The notes: generated by a model from the sequence alone, not told the origin. A stretch of DNA of 14,435 nt from Pseudomonadota bacterium (GCA_023399465.1 JAEWPB010000123.1:1-14435), one strand, 5' to 3'; positions 1 through 7,976 are shown, counted from the first letter of the stretch. Numbers and translations are program-made.

Positions 1-606
1 CTTCTTGTCGAGCGGCTTCTTCTTCGCCTTCATGATGTTCGGCAGCGAGGCATAGCGCGGCTCGTTGAGGCGCAGGTCGGTGGTCACCACCGCCGGCAGC
101 TTGACCTCGATCGTCTGCAGGCCGCCGTCGACCTCGCGGGTGATCTTGGCCGAGCCGTCGCCGATCTCGATCTTCGAGGCAAACGTGCCCTGGGCCCAGC
201 CCAAGAGCGCCGAGAGCATCTGGCCGGTCTGGTTACTGTCGTCGTCGATCGCCTGCTTGCCGACGATAATGAGGCCCGGCTGCTCGGCTTCCGTGACGCC
301 CTTCAGCAGCTTGGCGACGGCGAGCGGCTCGACCGTCTCGTCGGTCTCGATCAGGATCGCCCGGTCGGCGCCCATAGCGAGTGCGGTCCGGAGCGTCTCC
401 TCGGCCTTGGCAGGACCGATCGACACCACCACGACTTCCTCGGCCTTGCCGGCTTCCTTCAGCCTGAGCGCTTCCTCGACGGAAATCTCGTCGAACGGGT
501 TCATCGACATCTTGACGTTGGCGAGCTCGACGCCCGAACCGTCCGGCTTCACCCGGATCTTGACGTTGTAATCAACAACCCGCTTCACGGGGACTAGGAT
601 TTTCAT
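1..606 (-). CDS. etfB: Electron transfer flavoprotein subunit beta, partial
   Basis: EtfB pairs with EtfA to form the FAD- and AMP-binding heterodimer that passes electrons from acyl-CoA and other dehydrogenases to ETF:ubiquinone oxidoreductase. The reading frame opens with MKILVPVKRVVDYNVKIRVK, the typical alphaproteobacterial EtfB start. It continues with the family segments NPFDEISVEEALRLKE, a GADRAILIETD region near residue 100 and GKQAIDDDSNQTGQ in the nucleotide-binding part. 202 codons are present and the frame runs off the window at position 1; the family is about 250 residues, so only the C-terminal fifth is missing. The ATG is at 604-606, preceded by a weak GGGA-type ribosome site. 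etfA would be expected just beyond the window edge. It is separated from the amino-acid uptake block by 140 bp with a terminator-like hairpin, so it is probably a separate transcription unit. Confidence 0.96.
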   Translation of the reverse strand, partial: MKILVPVKRVVDYNVKIRVKPDGSGVELANVKMSMNPFDEISVEEALRLKEAGKAEEVVVVSIGPAKAEETLRTALAMGADRAILIETDETVEPLAVAKLLKGVTEAEQPGLIIVGKQAIDDDSNQTGQMLSALLGWAQGTFASKIEIGDGSAKITREVDGGLQTIEVKLPAVVTTDLRLNEPRYASLPNIMKAKKKPLDKK

Positions 607-700
607 GGCAATTCCCGATCATTCTTCGCCTGTTTCAAAACCGATACGAACGGGTACGTTGCCCAACAGGCGATGGTCAGGGACGTCCCATATAGCAGAA

Positions 701-722
701 GGGCGCAGTGATAACTGCGCCC
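701..722 (-). terminator. Terminator-like hairpin after the binding-protein gene
   Basis: A perfect 8-bp inverted repeat, GGGCGCAG (701-708) and CTGCGCCC (715-722) with a 6-nt loop, lies 24 bp past the stop codon of the periplasmic binding-protein gene. Read on the minus strand the stem is followed by TTCTGCTATAT, a poor U tract. It probably ends the leftward ABC-transporter transcript before etfB. A 10-bp palindrome GGGACGTCCC at 680-689 follows it. I see nothing else in 607-746 and no convincing etfB promoter. Confidence 0.6.
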
Positions 723-746
723 CTCGCATCCGCTTGCCAGGGCTTG

Positions 747-1556
747 TTATTCGATAACGCGTCCTTCGCCGACGACCGCAGCCGACGGATGCAGGCCGTA
801 GGCTTCGAGGGTCTTGGCGACGACGCCCTGCGCACGCAGATCTTCGATCGTGGTGTTCATCGCGCTGACAAGCGCTTCGTTGGTCTTCGACAGCAGGAAC
901 GAGGTCTGCGACGGGTTCATGGTCGCATTGATCCGCGGATCGGCCTGCAGCAGCTTGACCTGTACCTTGGTGTCCTTGTTCAGCATGACGGCAGCGCCGT
1001 AGCCTTCAAGACCGGCATCGAGACGGCCAGCCTGGACGTCCTGTGCGAGGTTCAGCGAGGACGGGTAGGTGCCGGCGCCATCGAAGTTGTCTTCCATCTC
1101 GAGGACCCAGTCGTAGCCCTCGACGGTTCCGACCTTCTTGCCGACCAGCTGGTCGACCGTTTCAAGGCCCTCTACCGAAGCAACGGCGAGCTGGTCGAGA
1201 TAGACCGGGGTCGACAGGTTGGTGACCTTGGCGCGAGCGCCAGTGCGGTAGAAGCCGCCGATCGCGACGTCGGCGCGCTCGGTCTGCACGGCCGAGACGG
1301 CACCCGGATAGTTGAAGATCTCGTAGGTGACTTCGAGGCAGTTTTCCTTGGCAAACTGCTTGACGAGATCGCCGTCGATACCGGAGATCGCGCTATCCTT
1401 CTCGAGCGAATAGGGCGGCGTGTTGGTCAGCGCGACGGTGAGCTTGCCTTTTGCAAGGGTCTCGAATGCGTGCTTCGGGGTGCACTCCTCGGCAAAAGCT
1501 GCCGTGGTGGAAAGCGCCGTCAGGCAGGCAAAGGTAAGAGCAAGTTTAGTTCCCAT
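747..1556 (-). CDS. ABC transporter periplasmic substrate-binding protein (amino-acid type, SBP family 3)
   Basis: This is the soluble receptor of a polar-amino-acid ABC importer, 269 residues, of usual family length. Residues 1-22 form a Sec signal peptide: Lys4, a hydrophobic core LALTFACLTALSTTA, and a probable cut after AFA. The mature part shows the family 3 pattern: KLTVALTNTPPYSLEKD near residues 38-54 (first strand and ligand pocket), GIDGDLVKQFAKENCLEV, RADVAIGGFYRT around residue 100 (hinge strand), and LVGKKVGTVEGYDW opening the second lobe. A good GGAGG site lies 11 nt before the ATG at 1554-1556. The gene is last in an ATPase-permease-permease-binding protein block, 45 bp after the second permease, and is probably co-transcribed with it. 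The substrate is not readable from sequence; an amino or imino acid is expected from the linked enzymes. Confidence 0.93.
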   Translation of the reverse strand: MGTKLALTFACLTALSTTAAFAEECTPKHAFETLAKGKLTVALTNTPPYSLEKDSAISGIDGDLVKQFAKENCLEVTYEIFNYPGAVSAVQTERADVAIGGFYRTGARAKVTNLSTPVYLDQLAVASVEGLETVDQLVGKKVGTVEGYDWVLEMEDNFDGAGTYPSSLNLAQDVQAGRLDAGLEGYGAAVMLNKDTKVQVKLLQADPRINATMNPSQTSFLLSKTNEALVSAMNTTIEDLRAQGVVAKTLEAYGLHPSAAVVGEGRVIE

Positions 1557-1601
1557 GTTTATTCAAACCTCCATTTGGGATTTTTCGTTATTAAAGGCAG
1601 A

Positions 1602-2261
1602 TCAACCCAGATGGCTTCCCAACCGGCGCTCGGTCCAGGCGAGGAGCCAGCCGAACGGGATGGTGACAGCCAGATAGAGCAGGCCCGCAAGGAGCAGCAC
1701 ATCCAGGTAGAGATAGGTCGCGGCACCGACGCGATAGGCGCGGGCAAGGAGTTCCGGCACGGCGATGGTGAACGTCAGCGCGGTGGCCTGGAAGATCAGG
1801 ATCGCGAAGCTCATCAGGGCCGGCACGGCGAACAGGACGCCCTGCGGGATGACGACGAAGCGCATGATGTCGGCCTGCGTGATGCCGAGCGCCTGGCCGG
1901 CCTCGACTTCCCGGCGCGGCACGGCATTGAGGCCGGCACGCAGGATCTCGCTGGTATAGGCCCCGGTGGTCAGAGCCAGCGCAATCGCGCCGGAAATGAA
2001 GGCACTGACATTCAGTCCCGAAGACGGAAGGCCATAATAGACCATCTGCAGCACGACAAGGGCCGGCGCCCCGCGGCCGATCTCGACGACCGTTATCGCG
2101 AGGTAGCGCGGCAACCGCGCCTTGACCGACGACAACAGCGCGAGCGCGAGCCCGAGCGGCAGGCCGAAGAGCAGGGCAAGCCCGGCCAGCTGCAGGCTGA
2201 CCTTGAGGCCCTTGAGAAGCTGGGGCGTCCAATCGGCCCAGTTCGACATCATCTCGATCAT
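1602..2261 (-). CDS. ABC transporter permease, polar amino acid (HisM/GlnP) type, second permease
   Basis: Inner-membrane permease of 219 residues with about five hydrophobic segments (roughly residues 22-44, 53-77, 84-104, 142-165 and 184-210). The cytoplasmic coupling (EAA) loop is EAGQALGITQADIMRFVVIPQ at residues 120-140, with the family's E-A-x2-A-L-G and the C-terminal IPQ; it docks on the ATPase. The start ATG at 2259-2261 overlaps the upstream permease stop as ATGA, and a GAGG site sits 8 nt before it. Two further ATGs (codons 4 and 5) are possible starts. The overlap implies translational coupling and a heteromeric permease pair. It is most like the His/Glu/Gln/Arg/opine transporter family; the substrate is unknown. 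Confidence 0.93.
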   Translation of the reverse strand: MIEMMSNWADWTPQLLKGLKVSLQLAGLALLFGLPLGLALALLSSVKARLPRYLAITVVEIGRGAPALVVLQMVYYGLPSSGLNVSAFISGAIALALTTGAYTSEILRAGLNAVPRREVEAGQALGITQADIMRFVVIPQGVLFAVPALMSFAILIFQATALTFTIAVPELLARAYRVGAATYLYLDVLLLAGLLYLAVTIPFGWLLAWTERRLGSHLG

Positions 2262-2899
2262 TTCGCCATCCTCGACCGCAGTTTCTCGTCCATGACGCGG
2301 GACAAGAACGCCACCGGAATGGACATGCCAATGTAGAGCACGGCCGCTAGCAGGAACGGTGCGAAGCCGCCGCCGGATGCCTGGGCCCCTTGCGAAACGA
2401 ACATCATCACGTCACGCACGCCGATGGTGGAGGCGACGGTGCTGTCCTTCAGAAGGCTGACGAAGAACGTCGCCATCGGCGGGATCGACACGCGCAGGAC
2501 CTGCGGCACGAGCACGAAGCGCAGCGTATCCGTCCGGGTCATGCCGAGCGCCACGGCGGCCGCGTTCTGGCCGTTCGGCAGGGCCATGAAGCCGCCGCGA
2601 TATATCTCCGCGAGATAGGCGGCCGAGACCAGCCCCAGGCCGGCCATCGCCGCCTGGATCGAGGTCAGCTTGATGAGACCGCTGCCGAGACCGAAGAAGA
2701 TGATGAACAGCCAGACGACCGGCGGGATACCGCGGACGATATCGATGTAAAGCCGGGCGGGGATGCGCAGCAGCGCCGATTCCGACCGCCGCATCAGCAC
2801 CAGCGGCATCGCCAGCACCGCGCCGATCGCAAAGGCGCCGATGGTGACGGCGAGCGTCGCCGGAACACCTTTCAGCAGGTTGAGGAAAAGCTCTGCCAT
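2258..2899 (-). CDS. ABC transporter permease, polar amino acid type, first permease
   Basis: Inner-membrane permease of 213 residues, partner of the following permease. It shows several hydrophobic helices (residues about 13-35, 58-78, 82-97, 135-155 and 178-202) and the conserved DIVRGIPPVVWLF segment typical of glutamine/glutamate-type permeases. The coupling loop is QNAAAVALGMTRTDTLRFVL at 111-130, followed by VPQ. I chose the ATG at 2897-2899: it overlaps the ATPase stop codon by one base (TGATG), which suggests translational re-initiation. A TTG one codon earlier is possible but less likely. Its end overlaps the next permease by 4 bp. It belongs to the same importer as the ATPase and binding protein. 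Confidence 0.93.
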   Translation of the reverse strand: MAELFLNLLKGVPATLAVTIGAFAIGAVLAMPLVLMRRSESALLRIPARLYIDIVRGIPPVVWLFIIFFGLGSGLIKLTSIQAAMAGLGLVSAAYLAEIYRGGFMALPNGQNAAAVALGMTRTDTLRFVLVPQVLRVSIPPMATFFVSLLKDSTVASTIGVRDVMMFVSQGAQASGGGFAPFLLAAVLYIGMSIPVAFLSRVMDEKLRSRMAK

Positions 2900-3660
2900 C
2901 AATGACGATCCAGGATAGCGCGGAAGAACTTCTGGGTGCGCGGCGAAGACGGATTGCGAACCACCTGTTCCGGCGGTCCCTCTTCGATGATCTCGCCCTG
3001 TGCCATGACGATCACGCGATTGGCCACCTCGGCGGCAAAGGCGATTTCGTGGGTGACGACGATCATCGTCATGCCTTCCTCGGCAAGCTCGCGCATGACC
3101 GAAAGCACTTCGAGGCCGAGTTCCGGATCAAGCGCCGAGGTCGGCTCGTCGAACAGCATCACCTTGGGATCCAGCGCGAGCGCCCGGGCGATGGCAATGC
3201 GCTGCTGCTGTCCGCCCGAAAGCCTAGACGGATAGGACTGCGCCTTGTCGGCAAGATGCACCCGTTCGAGCAGCGCAGCGGTGCGGGCATCCGCCTCGGC
3301 CTTGCTGCGTCCGAGGACACGCATCTGCGGCAGCGAGATGTTCTTCTCCACCGTCATGTGGGGGAAAAGATTGAACGACTGGAACACCATGCCGGTAGAG
3401 CGGCGCAGTTTCAGGAGCTGATCCGAGGTCAGATTGTGATCGAGTGCGAAATTGAAGGCACCCACCTGGAGCGTTCCCGAGGACGGGTGCTCCAGCATGT
3501 TGATCGTCCGCAGCAGCGTGCTCTTGCCGGCACCGCTCGGCCCCACGATGGCGACGACCTCGCCACGTTCAATATCCAGCGTGACGTTCTTGACGGCGTG
3601 ATAGCCGCCGTAGCGGACGTTGATGTCCTTCAATCGGACAATGTAATCTGGTTCGGACAT
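2899..3660 (-). CDS. ABC transporter ATP-binding protein, polar amino acid (GlnQ/HisP) type
   Basis: The cytoplasmic ATPase powering the importer, 253 residues, normal for the family. Visible motifs are Walker A GPSGAGKST (40-48), Q-loop Gln94 in MVFQSFNLFPHMT, signature LSGGQQQR (147-154), Walker B VMLFDEPTSALD (167-178) and the switch His204 in VVTHE. The FNLFPHMT segment and the C-terminal EIIEEGPPEQV stretch are typical of amino-acid importers of the GlnQ/HisP/ArtP group. The start ATG at 3658-3660 has only a weak Shine-Dalgarno. It lies 91 bp after the oxidoreductase gene. That gap holds a small inverted repeat (ACGGC at 3683-3687, GCCGT at 3695-3699) and no promoter I can defend. The stop overlaps the first permease start. 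Confidence 0.96.
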   Translation of the reverse strand: MSEPDYIVRLKDINVRYGGYHAVKNVTLDIERGEVVAIVGPSGAGKSTLLRTINMLEHPSSGTLQVGAFNFALDHNLTSDQLLKLRRSTGMVFQSFNLFPHMTVEKNISLPQMRVLGRSKAEADARTAALLERVHLADKAQSYPSRLSGGQQQRIAIARALALDPKVMLFDEPTSALDPELGLEVLSVMRELAEEGMTMIVVTHEIAFAAEVANRVIVMAQGEIIEEGPPEQVVRNPSSPRTQKFFRAILDRH

Positions 3661-3751
3661 ATCTATGCTGACCTGTCACACGACGGCGGTGCCTGCCGTG
3701 AGACTACGGTCCTCCCTTCTATCTCGCATGGGGGTGTCGTTGCATGATGCC

Positions 3752-4900
3752 TCAGGCCGGCACGTTCCTCTCAGCCGTGGGCAGCAGCACTTCCGTTCCG
3801 GGTGCGGAAACGGGCGCGCCATGCAGGGCCCAATCAGCGGCGACCTGACCTATCACCGGCGACAGCTGAATGCCATAGCCACCGGCGCCGGCAGCTGTGA
3901 CCAATGTCGGTTCGTTGGCATCGATCGGGCCGACGAGCGGACGGTGATCGGCAGTGACGGGATAGAGGCCGGCCCAACCGCGGCCGAGGCGGGCGCCGGG
4001 CAGTTCCGGGACGCGCTCAAGCAACAGTTCTGCAAGGTAAACCTTTGATTCGTCTTCGCATTGATCATTGTAGGTATCCGGATCTTCCGGCAGCAGCGAT
4101 CCGACCTTGTGCACCTCGGCGATCAGCTCGCCCGCCTTTTCATGGCGGAAGTTCAGGCCGGAGCCCTCGCCGTTCACGAGGTCCATCACCATCGGCATGG
4201 TGTAGTCGAGCGGCTTGTCGAGGAGGATCGAGACCGCCTCATGCCGCTCGGGGCGCACATGCAGGGTCTGGCCGAACATCGCCGCGATGCGCGACGCCCA
4301 GGCACCGGCAGCGTTGACGACGATGTCGCACTCGATGTCGCCCTTCGTTGTCTCCAGGCGATACCCGCCGGCCTGACGCTTGACGCCCTCGAGCTTGCAG
4401 AACTGGCGGATCTCCCCGCCGAGCTTGCGAACCTTCTCGGCAAGCAGCATGCAAAGTTCATGCGGATCGATGAAACCGTCGTCCGGGCCGAAAATGCCGC
4501 CGGCAAGCCCCGTCGGGTCCATGTGCGGAATCAACTGCTGCAGTTCGTCGGCGCGGTAAACCCGGGAGCGGAAGCCTTCGGCCGCCTGCATCTCCACCGA
4601 CTTGGCGAAGAGTTCCATCTGCGCTTCGGTGCGGGCGAGCCTGAGGTAACCGATATGGTTGAAATGCAGCCCGTCCTTTTCCAGTTCGCGGAACCGGCGC
4701 AGCGCATGGCGGCGCAGCAGGATCTCGAACGGATCGGTGAACTGGGTGCCGACCACGCCGACCGAGCGGCCGCTGGATCCCGAAGCGATGGCGTTTGCCT
4801 CGAGAACGGTGACGCGCGCGCCCTGCTCGCTCAGATTGATGGCCGTGTTCATTCCGAGCGTACCCGCTCCGATGACGACGACATGCGGCGAAGTAGTCAT
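3752..4900 (-). CDS. FAD-dependent oxidoreductase, DAO (DadA/glycine oxidase) family
   Basis: A 382-residue flavoenzyme expected to oxidise the C-N bond of an amino or imino acid. The N-terminal Rossmann motif is VVVIGAGTLGMNTA (residues 7-20; Gly11, Gly13, Gly16) with the acidic VLEA at the end of the second strand, binding FAD ribose. SSGRSVGVV around residues 42-50 is the usual DAO-family flavin-contact segment. The late GRGWAGLYPVTADHRPLVGP block and the AAGAGGYGIQLSPVIG block are the conserved C-terminal FAD-binding parts. Length and motifs fit D-amino acid dehydrogenase, sarcosine oxidase or pipecolate oxidase-like enzymes; the substrate cannot be assigned. AGGA lies 6 nt before the ATG at 4898-4900. 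The gene sits between an aminotransferase and an amino-acid importer, so its substrate is probably the imported compound or a derivative of it. Confidence 0.92.
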   Translation of the reverse strand: MTTSPHVVVIGAGTLGMNTAINLSEQGARVTVLEANAIASGSSGRSVGVVGTQFTDPFEILLRRHALRRFRELEKDGLHFNHIGYLRLARTEAQMELFAKSVEMQAAEGFRSRVYRADELQQLIPHMDPTGLAGGIFGPDDGFIDPHELCMLLAEKVRKLGGEIRQFCKLEGVKRQAGGYRLETTKGDIECDIVVNAAGAWASRIAAMFGQTLHVRPERHEAVSILLDKPLDYTMPMVMDLVNGEGSGLNFRHEKAGELIAEVHKVGSLLPEDPDTYNDQCEDESKVYLAELLLERVPELPGARLGRGWAGLYPVTADHRPLVGPIDANEPTLVTAAGAGGYGIQLSPVIGQVAADWALHGAPVSAPGTEVLLPTAERNVPA

Positions 4901-4946
4901 TGTATTTCCTGCGTATTATTCCGGGCTTCCGCCCAACTTGAAAATT

Positions 4947-4973
4947 GCGGATCCCGCGCGGGCGGGATCCTGC
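4947..4973 (-). terminator. Strong intergenic hairpin after the aminotransferase gene (terminator or attenuator)
   Basis: A perfect 9-bp inverted repeat, GGATCCCGC (4949-4957) and GCGGGATCC (4962-4970) with a 4-nt loop, extends by two more GC pairs around one bulged base (4947-4948 with 4972-4973). On the minus strand it starts 4 bases after the aminotransferase stop codon and is followed by AATTTTC. The G+C-rich stem and short T stretch fit a weak intrinsic terminator, or a processing or stability element, within the leftward operon. Confidence 0.6.
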
Positions 4974-4976
4974 CGC

Positions 4977-6296
4977 TTACGCCTGGGCAGCAATGGCCCC
5001 GAGCGTGTCGTCGATCGCCGCGAGGATGTTGGCTGCATCCGTTTCGGTCATCGGCGTGGAGAGTGCGAACAGCCCGTAGCTTGCCGAAAGCACGCCGCGG
5101 TCGAGGAGGCCCTTGTGGAACAGATCGAGCTTCCGGCGCTCTGCCTGCGTCGGGTAGACCGAACGGTAGTCGCTGATCGGGCTGGTGGTGAAATGGACCT
5201 TGAACAGCGATCCGAGGCCGACGCACTGGCCGGGAAGGCCGTGCTTCGTCAAGGCGGCGTTGGTGCCTTCCCGCAGCTGATCGCCGATGCGGTCGAGATG
5301 CGCGAACATGTCGGGCGTCAGCGCCTGCATCGCGGCCAGGCCGGCGCGCATCGTCACCGGATTGGCGGTAAAGGTTCCGCCATGCGGAAGCGCCGGCTTG
5401 CCGCGGGTCGGGTCGAAGACGGCCATGACATCGGCGCGACCGGCAACGGCGCCGACGGGGAACCCGCCGCCGATGATCTTGCCGAGAGCGGTCAGGTCGG
5501 GGGTGATGCCCCACAGACCCTGCGCACCGGAATATCCCAGCCGGAACGAAATCACCTCGTCGAAGATGACGAGCGCGCCGGCGGCATGGGCCGTCTCGAC
5601 CAGCGCTTCGAGATAGTCGCGGCGGGCCGGGATCAGGCCGGCACGGTTGGGCATGGGATCGATCAGCACGGCGGCGATCTCGTTTCCATGCGCGCCGAAG
5701 ACCGCACGGAGCGCCTCGGCATCGTTGAACGGAACGGCGATGACGTCGCTCAGCACGCCCTGCGGGGTGCCCTTGGCGTATGCGGTCGAGACCGGCAGGT
5801 CGCCCCAGTTCGCCGGCGAGCTGTCGAGGCTGACCTCGGCAAAATCGTAGGACCCGTGATAGGCGCCTTCGATCTTGACGATCTTCGGCCGATCGGTGAA
5901 CGCGCGGGCGGCCTTGATCGCCATCATCACGCCTTCGGTGCCGGAGTTGGCAAAGCGGATGTGGTCAACCGACGGCAGGCGCTCGACCAGGAGTTCGGCC
6001 AGTTCGATTTCGCTGACCGTGGGTGCGCCGAAGGCCGTGCCGCGAGGCAACTGGTCGGCGACCGCGGCGACAGCCTCCGGCTGGCCATAGCCATGGATCA
6101 TGGCCGTGAAGTTGTTGATGCAATCGTAGTAGACATTGCCGTCGACGTCCCAGACCCGGCAACCCTCGCCGCGGTCGGCGTAGATCGGAAAGGGATCGAT
6201 ATAGACGGTCGTACGCGTGTTTCCACCCGGCATGACCTTGCGGGCACGTTCGAAAAGCTTGCTGGAGAGGGGCGATGAATCGGGATAGGTCGGCAT
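4977..6296 (-). CDS. Class III PLP aminotransferase, glutamate-1-semialdehyde aminomutase-like
   Basis: A 439-residue fold-type I PLP enzyme. The pattern is that of the glutamate-1-semialdehyde aminomutase (GSAM) subgroup: MPGGNTRTT near residue 22, FANSGTEGVMMAIKAAR (115-131, PLP phosphate), AYHGSY (145-150, ring stacking), IFDEVISFRLG (244-254, Asp246 to the pyridine nitrogen) and LGKIIGGGFPVGA (271-283, with Lys273 as the Schiff-base lysine). GSAM-like enzymes outside haem synthesis include beta-amino-acid transaminases. Its place between an aldehyde dehydrogenase and an amino-acid oxidase argues for catabolism, not for HemL. I prefer the ATG at 6294-6296 (start MPTYPDSS); AGGA lies close before it. 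A GTG six codons upstream (6312-6314) has no ribosome site. It is 69 bp after the aldehyde dehydrogenase gene, with a strong hairpin in that gap. Confidence 0.92.
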   Translation of the reverse strand: MPTYPDSSPLSSKLFERARKVMPGGNTRTTVYIDPFPIYADRGEGCRVWDVDGNVYYDCINNFTAMIHGYGQPEAVAAVADQLPRGTAFGAPTVSEIELAELLVERLPSVDHIRFANSGTEGVMMAIKAARAFTDRPKIVKIEGAYHGSYDFAEVSLDSSPANWGDLPVSTAYAKGTPQGVLSDVIAVPFNDAEALRAVFGAHGNEIAAVLIDPMPNRAGLIPARRDYLEALVETAHAAGALVIFDEVISFRLGYSGAQGLWGITPDLTALGKIIGGGFPVGAVAGRADVMAVFDPTRGKPALPHGGTFTANPVTMRAGLAAMQALTPDMFAHLDRIGDQLREGTNAALTKHGLPGQCVGLGSLFKVHFTTSPISDYRSVYPTQAERRKLDLFHKGLLDRGVLSASYGLFALSTPMTETDAANILAAIDDTLGAIAAQA

Positions 6297-6332
6297 GTTC
6301 CTGGGGTTCCGCACGAGAGCATCAAGTTGGTT

Positions 6333-6358
6333 GCGGGGCGGCCGGTGCGCCGCCCCGC
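6333..6358 (-). terminator. 10-bp GC hairpin between aldehyde dehydrogenase and aminotransferase genes
   Basis: A perfect 10-bp inverted repeat, GCGGGGCGGC (6333-6342) and GCCGCCCCGC (6349-6358) with a 6-nt loop, lies 7 bases after the aldehyde dehydrogenase stop on the minus strand. It is followed by AACCAACTTG, so there is no U tract. It is better seen as an mRNA-stability or partial-attenuation element than as a full terminator. Confidence 0.5.
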
Positions 6359-6365
6359 CGCCGGA

Positions 6366-7913
6366 TCACTTCGTCATGATCGTATGGCTTTGTTCACGCA
6401 TGAACTGCGGAACGAAGTAGACGCCAAGTCCACCCTTGCCGCTGACGCCGGTGCCCTTCCAGCCGCAGAACGGCTGCGCACCCGGCCAGGCGCCGGTGGT
6501 CGCGCCGCTGGCGCGGTTGGCGTAGAGGACGCCGGCCTCGGCGTTGTCGAGGAAGTACTGCAGTTCGGCCTCGTCCTGGGTGAAGATGCCAGCCGCCAGG
6601 CCATAGGCAATGTCGTTGCCCTCGGCGAGGCCCGCCTCGAGCCCATCGACGCCGCGAACGACGACAAACGGCATGAAGAGTTCGTCACGGGTGAGGTTGC
6701 CAGGAGCATCCATTTCGACCAGCGCCGGCATGAAGTAGTTGCCGGGGAAACCTTCCAGCGGCGTGCCGCCGAAATGAATCTTGCCTTCGGCCTTCGCCTG
6801 GGCCACGGCTGCCTTGAACCGCTCGACCGTTGCTGCGCTGTAGAGCGGGCCCATGAAGGTCTCGGCGCGGCGCGGATCGCCGACGACCAGCTTCGACGCG
6901 AAGGCAACGCACTTCTCGATGAACGCGTCCTTGACCGCATTGTCGACATAGACGACCGAGCAGGCCGAGCACTTCTGCCCCTGCAGGCCGAAGCCCGAGC
7001 GCACTACGCCCTGGGCCGCACGATCGAGATCGGCCTTGGCGGTGACGTAGGCGGGGTTCTTGCCGCCCATTTCCGCGATAACCGGCTTCATCCAGGGCTG
7101 CATCGCCATGTGGCGGAAGATGCTCATGCCGGTCTTGTGCGAACCGGTGAAGGCAACGCCGTCGATACCCTTGTGGGTGGTCAGCGCCTCACCGACATCC
7201 GCACCGCCAAGCACGATGGAGAACACGCCTTCCGGCAGGCCGGCCTTGCGCAGCGTCTCGGCGATCAGCAGGCCGGTAAGCTGGCACTCCGGCGAGGGCT
7301 TGTAGACGACCGAGTTGCCGCCCATGAGCGCGCCGGTGATCATGCCGATCGAGAGGGCAACCGGGAAGTTGAACGGCGCAACCACGGCAAAGACGCCATA
7401 CGGACGCAGAACGCTTGTCGCCGTCTCGTGCTGCACGAGTTCGGTCATCGCCCGGCGGTAGCCGTTGTTCACGCGCAGCTCGCCCGGATAGTAGTCGAGC
7501 ATGTCGACGGCTTCTTCGGATTCACCGATCGCCTCGAGACGGGACTTGCCGACCTCATAGAGAGCCGCGAGACCAAGCTGATACTTGTCCTCGGCGAGCA
7601 CCGCCTTCCAGCGCTCGGCAAAAGCGAGGCGCTCTTCGACGGTAGCGGCGTTCCAGACCTTGGCACCCTTGCGGGCAGCGGAAACAGCGGCATCGACATC
7701 GGCTGCCGTCGAAGCGGGGAACGTGCCCAGCGAAAGCGCCGGATCGATCGGGCTTGCAACAGCGGCCGCAGCGCCGGTGGCAAAGGGGGTCGACCAGGCC
7801 TGTCCGAGTACGGACGCCTCGAACTCCGGCATCAGGCTCGTCAGGTGATCATGCACCGGAGTGAAATCCACGCCGATGTTGGAATAGGTTACGCGCGGCA
7901 AAGTGTCAGTCAT
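6366..7913 (-). CDS. NAD(P)-dependent aldehyde dehydrogenase, pyrroline-5-carboxylate dehydrogenase-like
   Basis: A 515-residue aldehyde dehydrogenase oxidising an aldehyde, probably an amino-acid semialdehyde, to the acid. Motifs: PFNFP with Asn182 (oxyanion), KPSPEC (205-210, cofactor), FTGSHKTG (255-262, Rossmann turn), EMGGKNP with Glu281 (general base) and GLQGQKCSACS (309-319) with catalytic Cys315. The GQKCSACS form around the cysteine is characteristic of the glutamate-semialdehyde (PruA/RocA) branch. The start ATG at 7911-7913 is preceded by a GGGGGG stretch as ribosome site. An in-frame ATG at 8000 would add 29 residues but spans the likely promoter, so I reject it. This is the first gene of the leftward catabolic block and should be the main control point for the IclR regulator upstream. 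Confidence 0.94.
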   Translation of the reverse strand: MTDTLPRVTYSNIGVDFTPVHDHLTSLMPEFEASVLGQAWSTPFATGAAAAVASPIDPALSLGTFPASTAADVDAAVSAARKGAKVWNAATVEERLAFAERWKAVLAEDKYQLGLAALYEVGKSRLEAIGESEEAVDMLDYYPGELRVNNGYRRAMTELVQHETATSVLRPYGVFAVVAPFNFPVALSIGMITGALMGGNSVVYKPSPECQLTGLLIAETLRKAGLPEGVFSIVLGGADVGEALTTHKGIDGVAFTGSHKTGMSIFRHMAMQPWMKPVIAEMGGKNPAYVTAKADLDRAAQGVVRSGFGLQGQKCSACSVVYVDNAVKDAFIEKCVAFASKLVVGDPRRAETFMGPLYSAATVERFKAAVAQAKAEGKIHFGGTPLEGFPGNYFMPALVEMDAPGNLTRDELFMPFVVVRGVDGLEAGLAEGNDIAYGLAAGIFTQDEAELQYFLDNAEAGVLYANRASGATTGAWPGAQPFCGWKGTGVSGKGGLGVYFVPQFMREQSHTIMTK

Positions 7914-7947
7914 GAGCTGCCCCCCAATAAATAGAATTCGTACCGGT

Positions 7948-7976
7948 ATTCGGCACGATATGGCCGGGCCTGTCAA
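7948..7976 (-). promoter_or_regulatory. Candidate sigma-70 promoter of the catabolic and uptake operon
   Basis: On the minus strand a perfect -35 TTGACA (7971-7976) is followed by a 17-bp spacer and a poor -10 CCGAAT (7948-7953). The weak -10 would suit an activator- or repressor-controlled promoter. An 8-bp palindrome TACCGGTA (7941-7948) abuts the -10, and CCGAT-T-ATCGG (8005-8015) lies upstream of the -35; either could be an IclR site. The rest of the 277-bp gap (7914-8190) shows no gene. Confidence 0.42.

Noticed and set aside
708..2336. Long plus-strand open frame (542 codons) over the binding protein and permease genes
   Set aside because: It is antisense to clear ABC transporter genes, is low-complexity and rich in Arg, Gly and Asp, and matches nothing known; such frames are common opposite high-G+C genes.
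4659..7934. Two further plus-strand frames of over 530 codons (4659-6278 and 6327-7934)
   Set aside because: Both lie opposite the aminotransferase and aldehyde dehydrogenase genes, whose motifs are unmistakable; the antisense products look like random translation.
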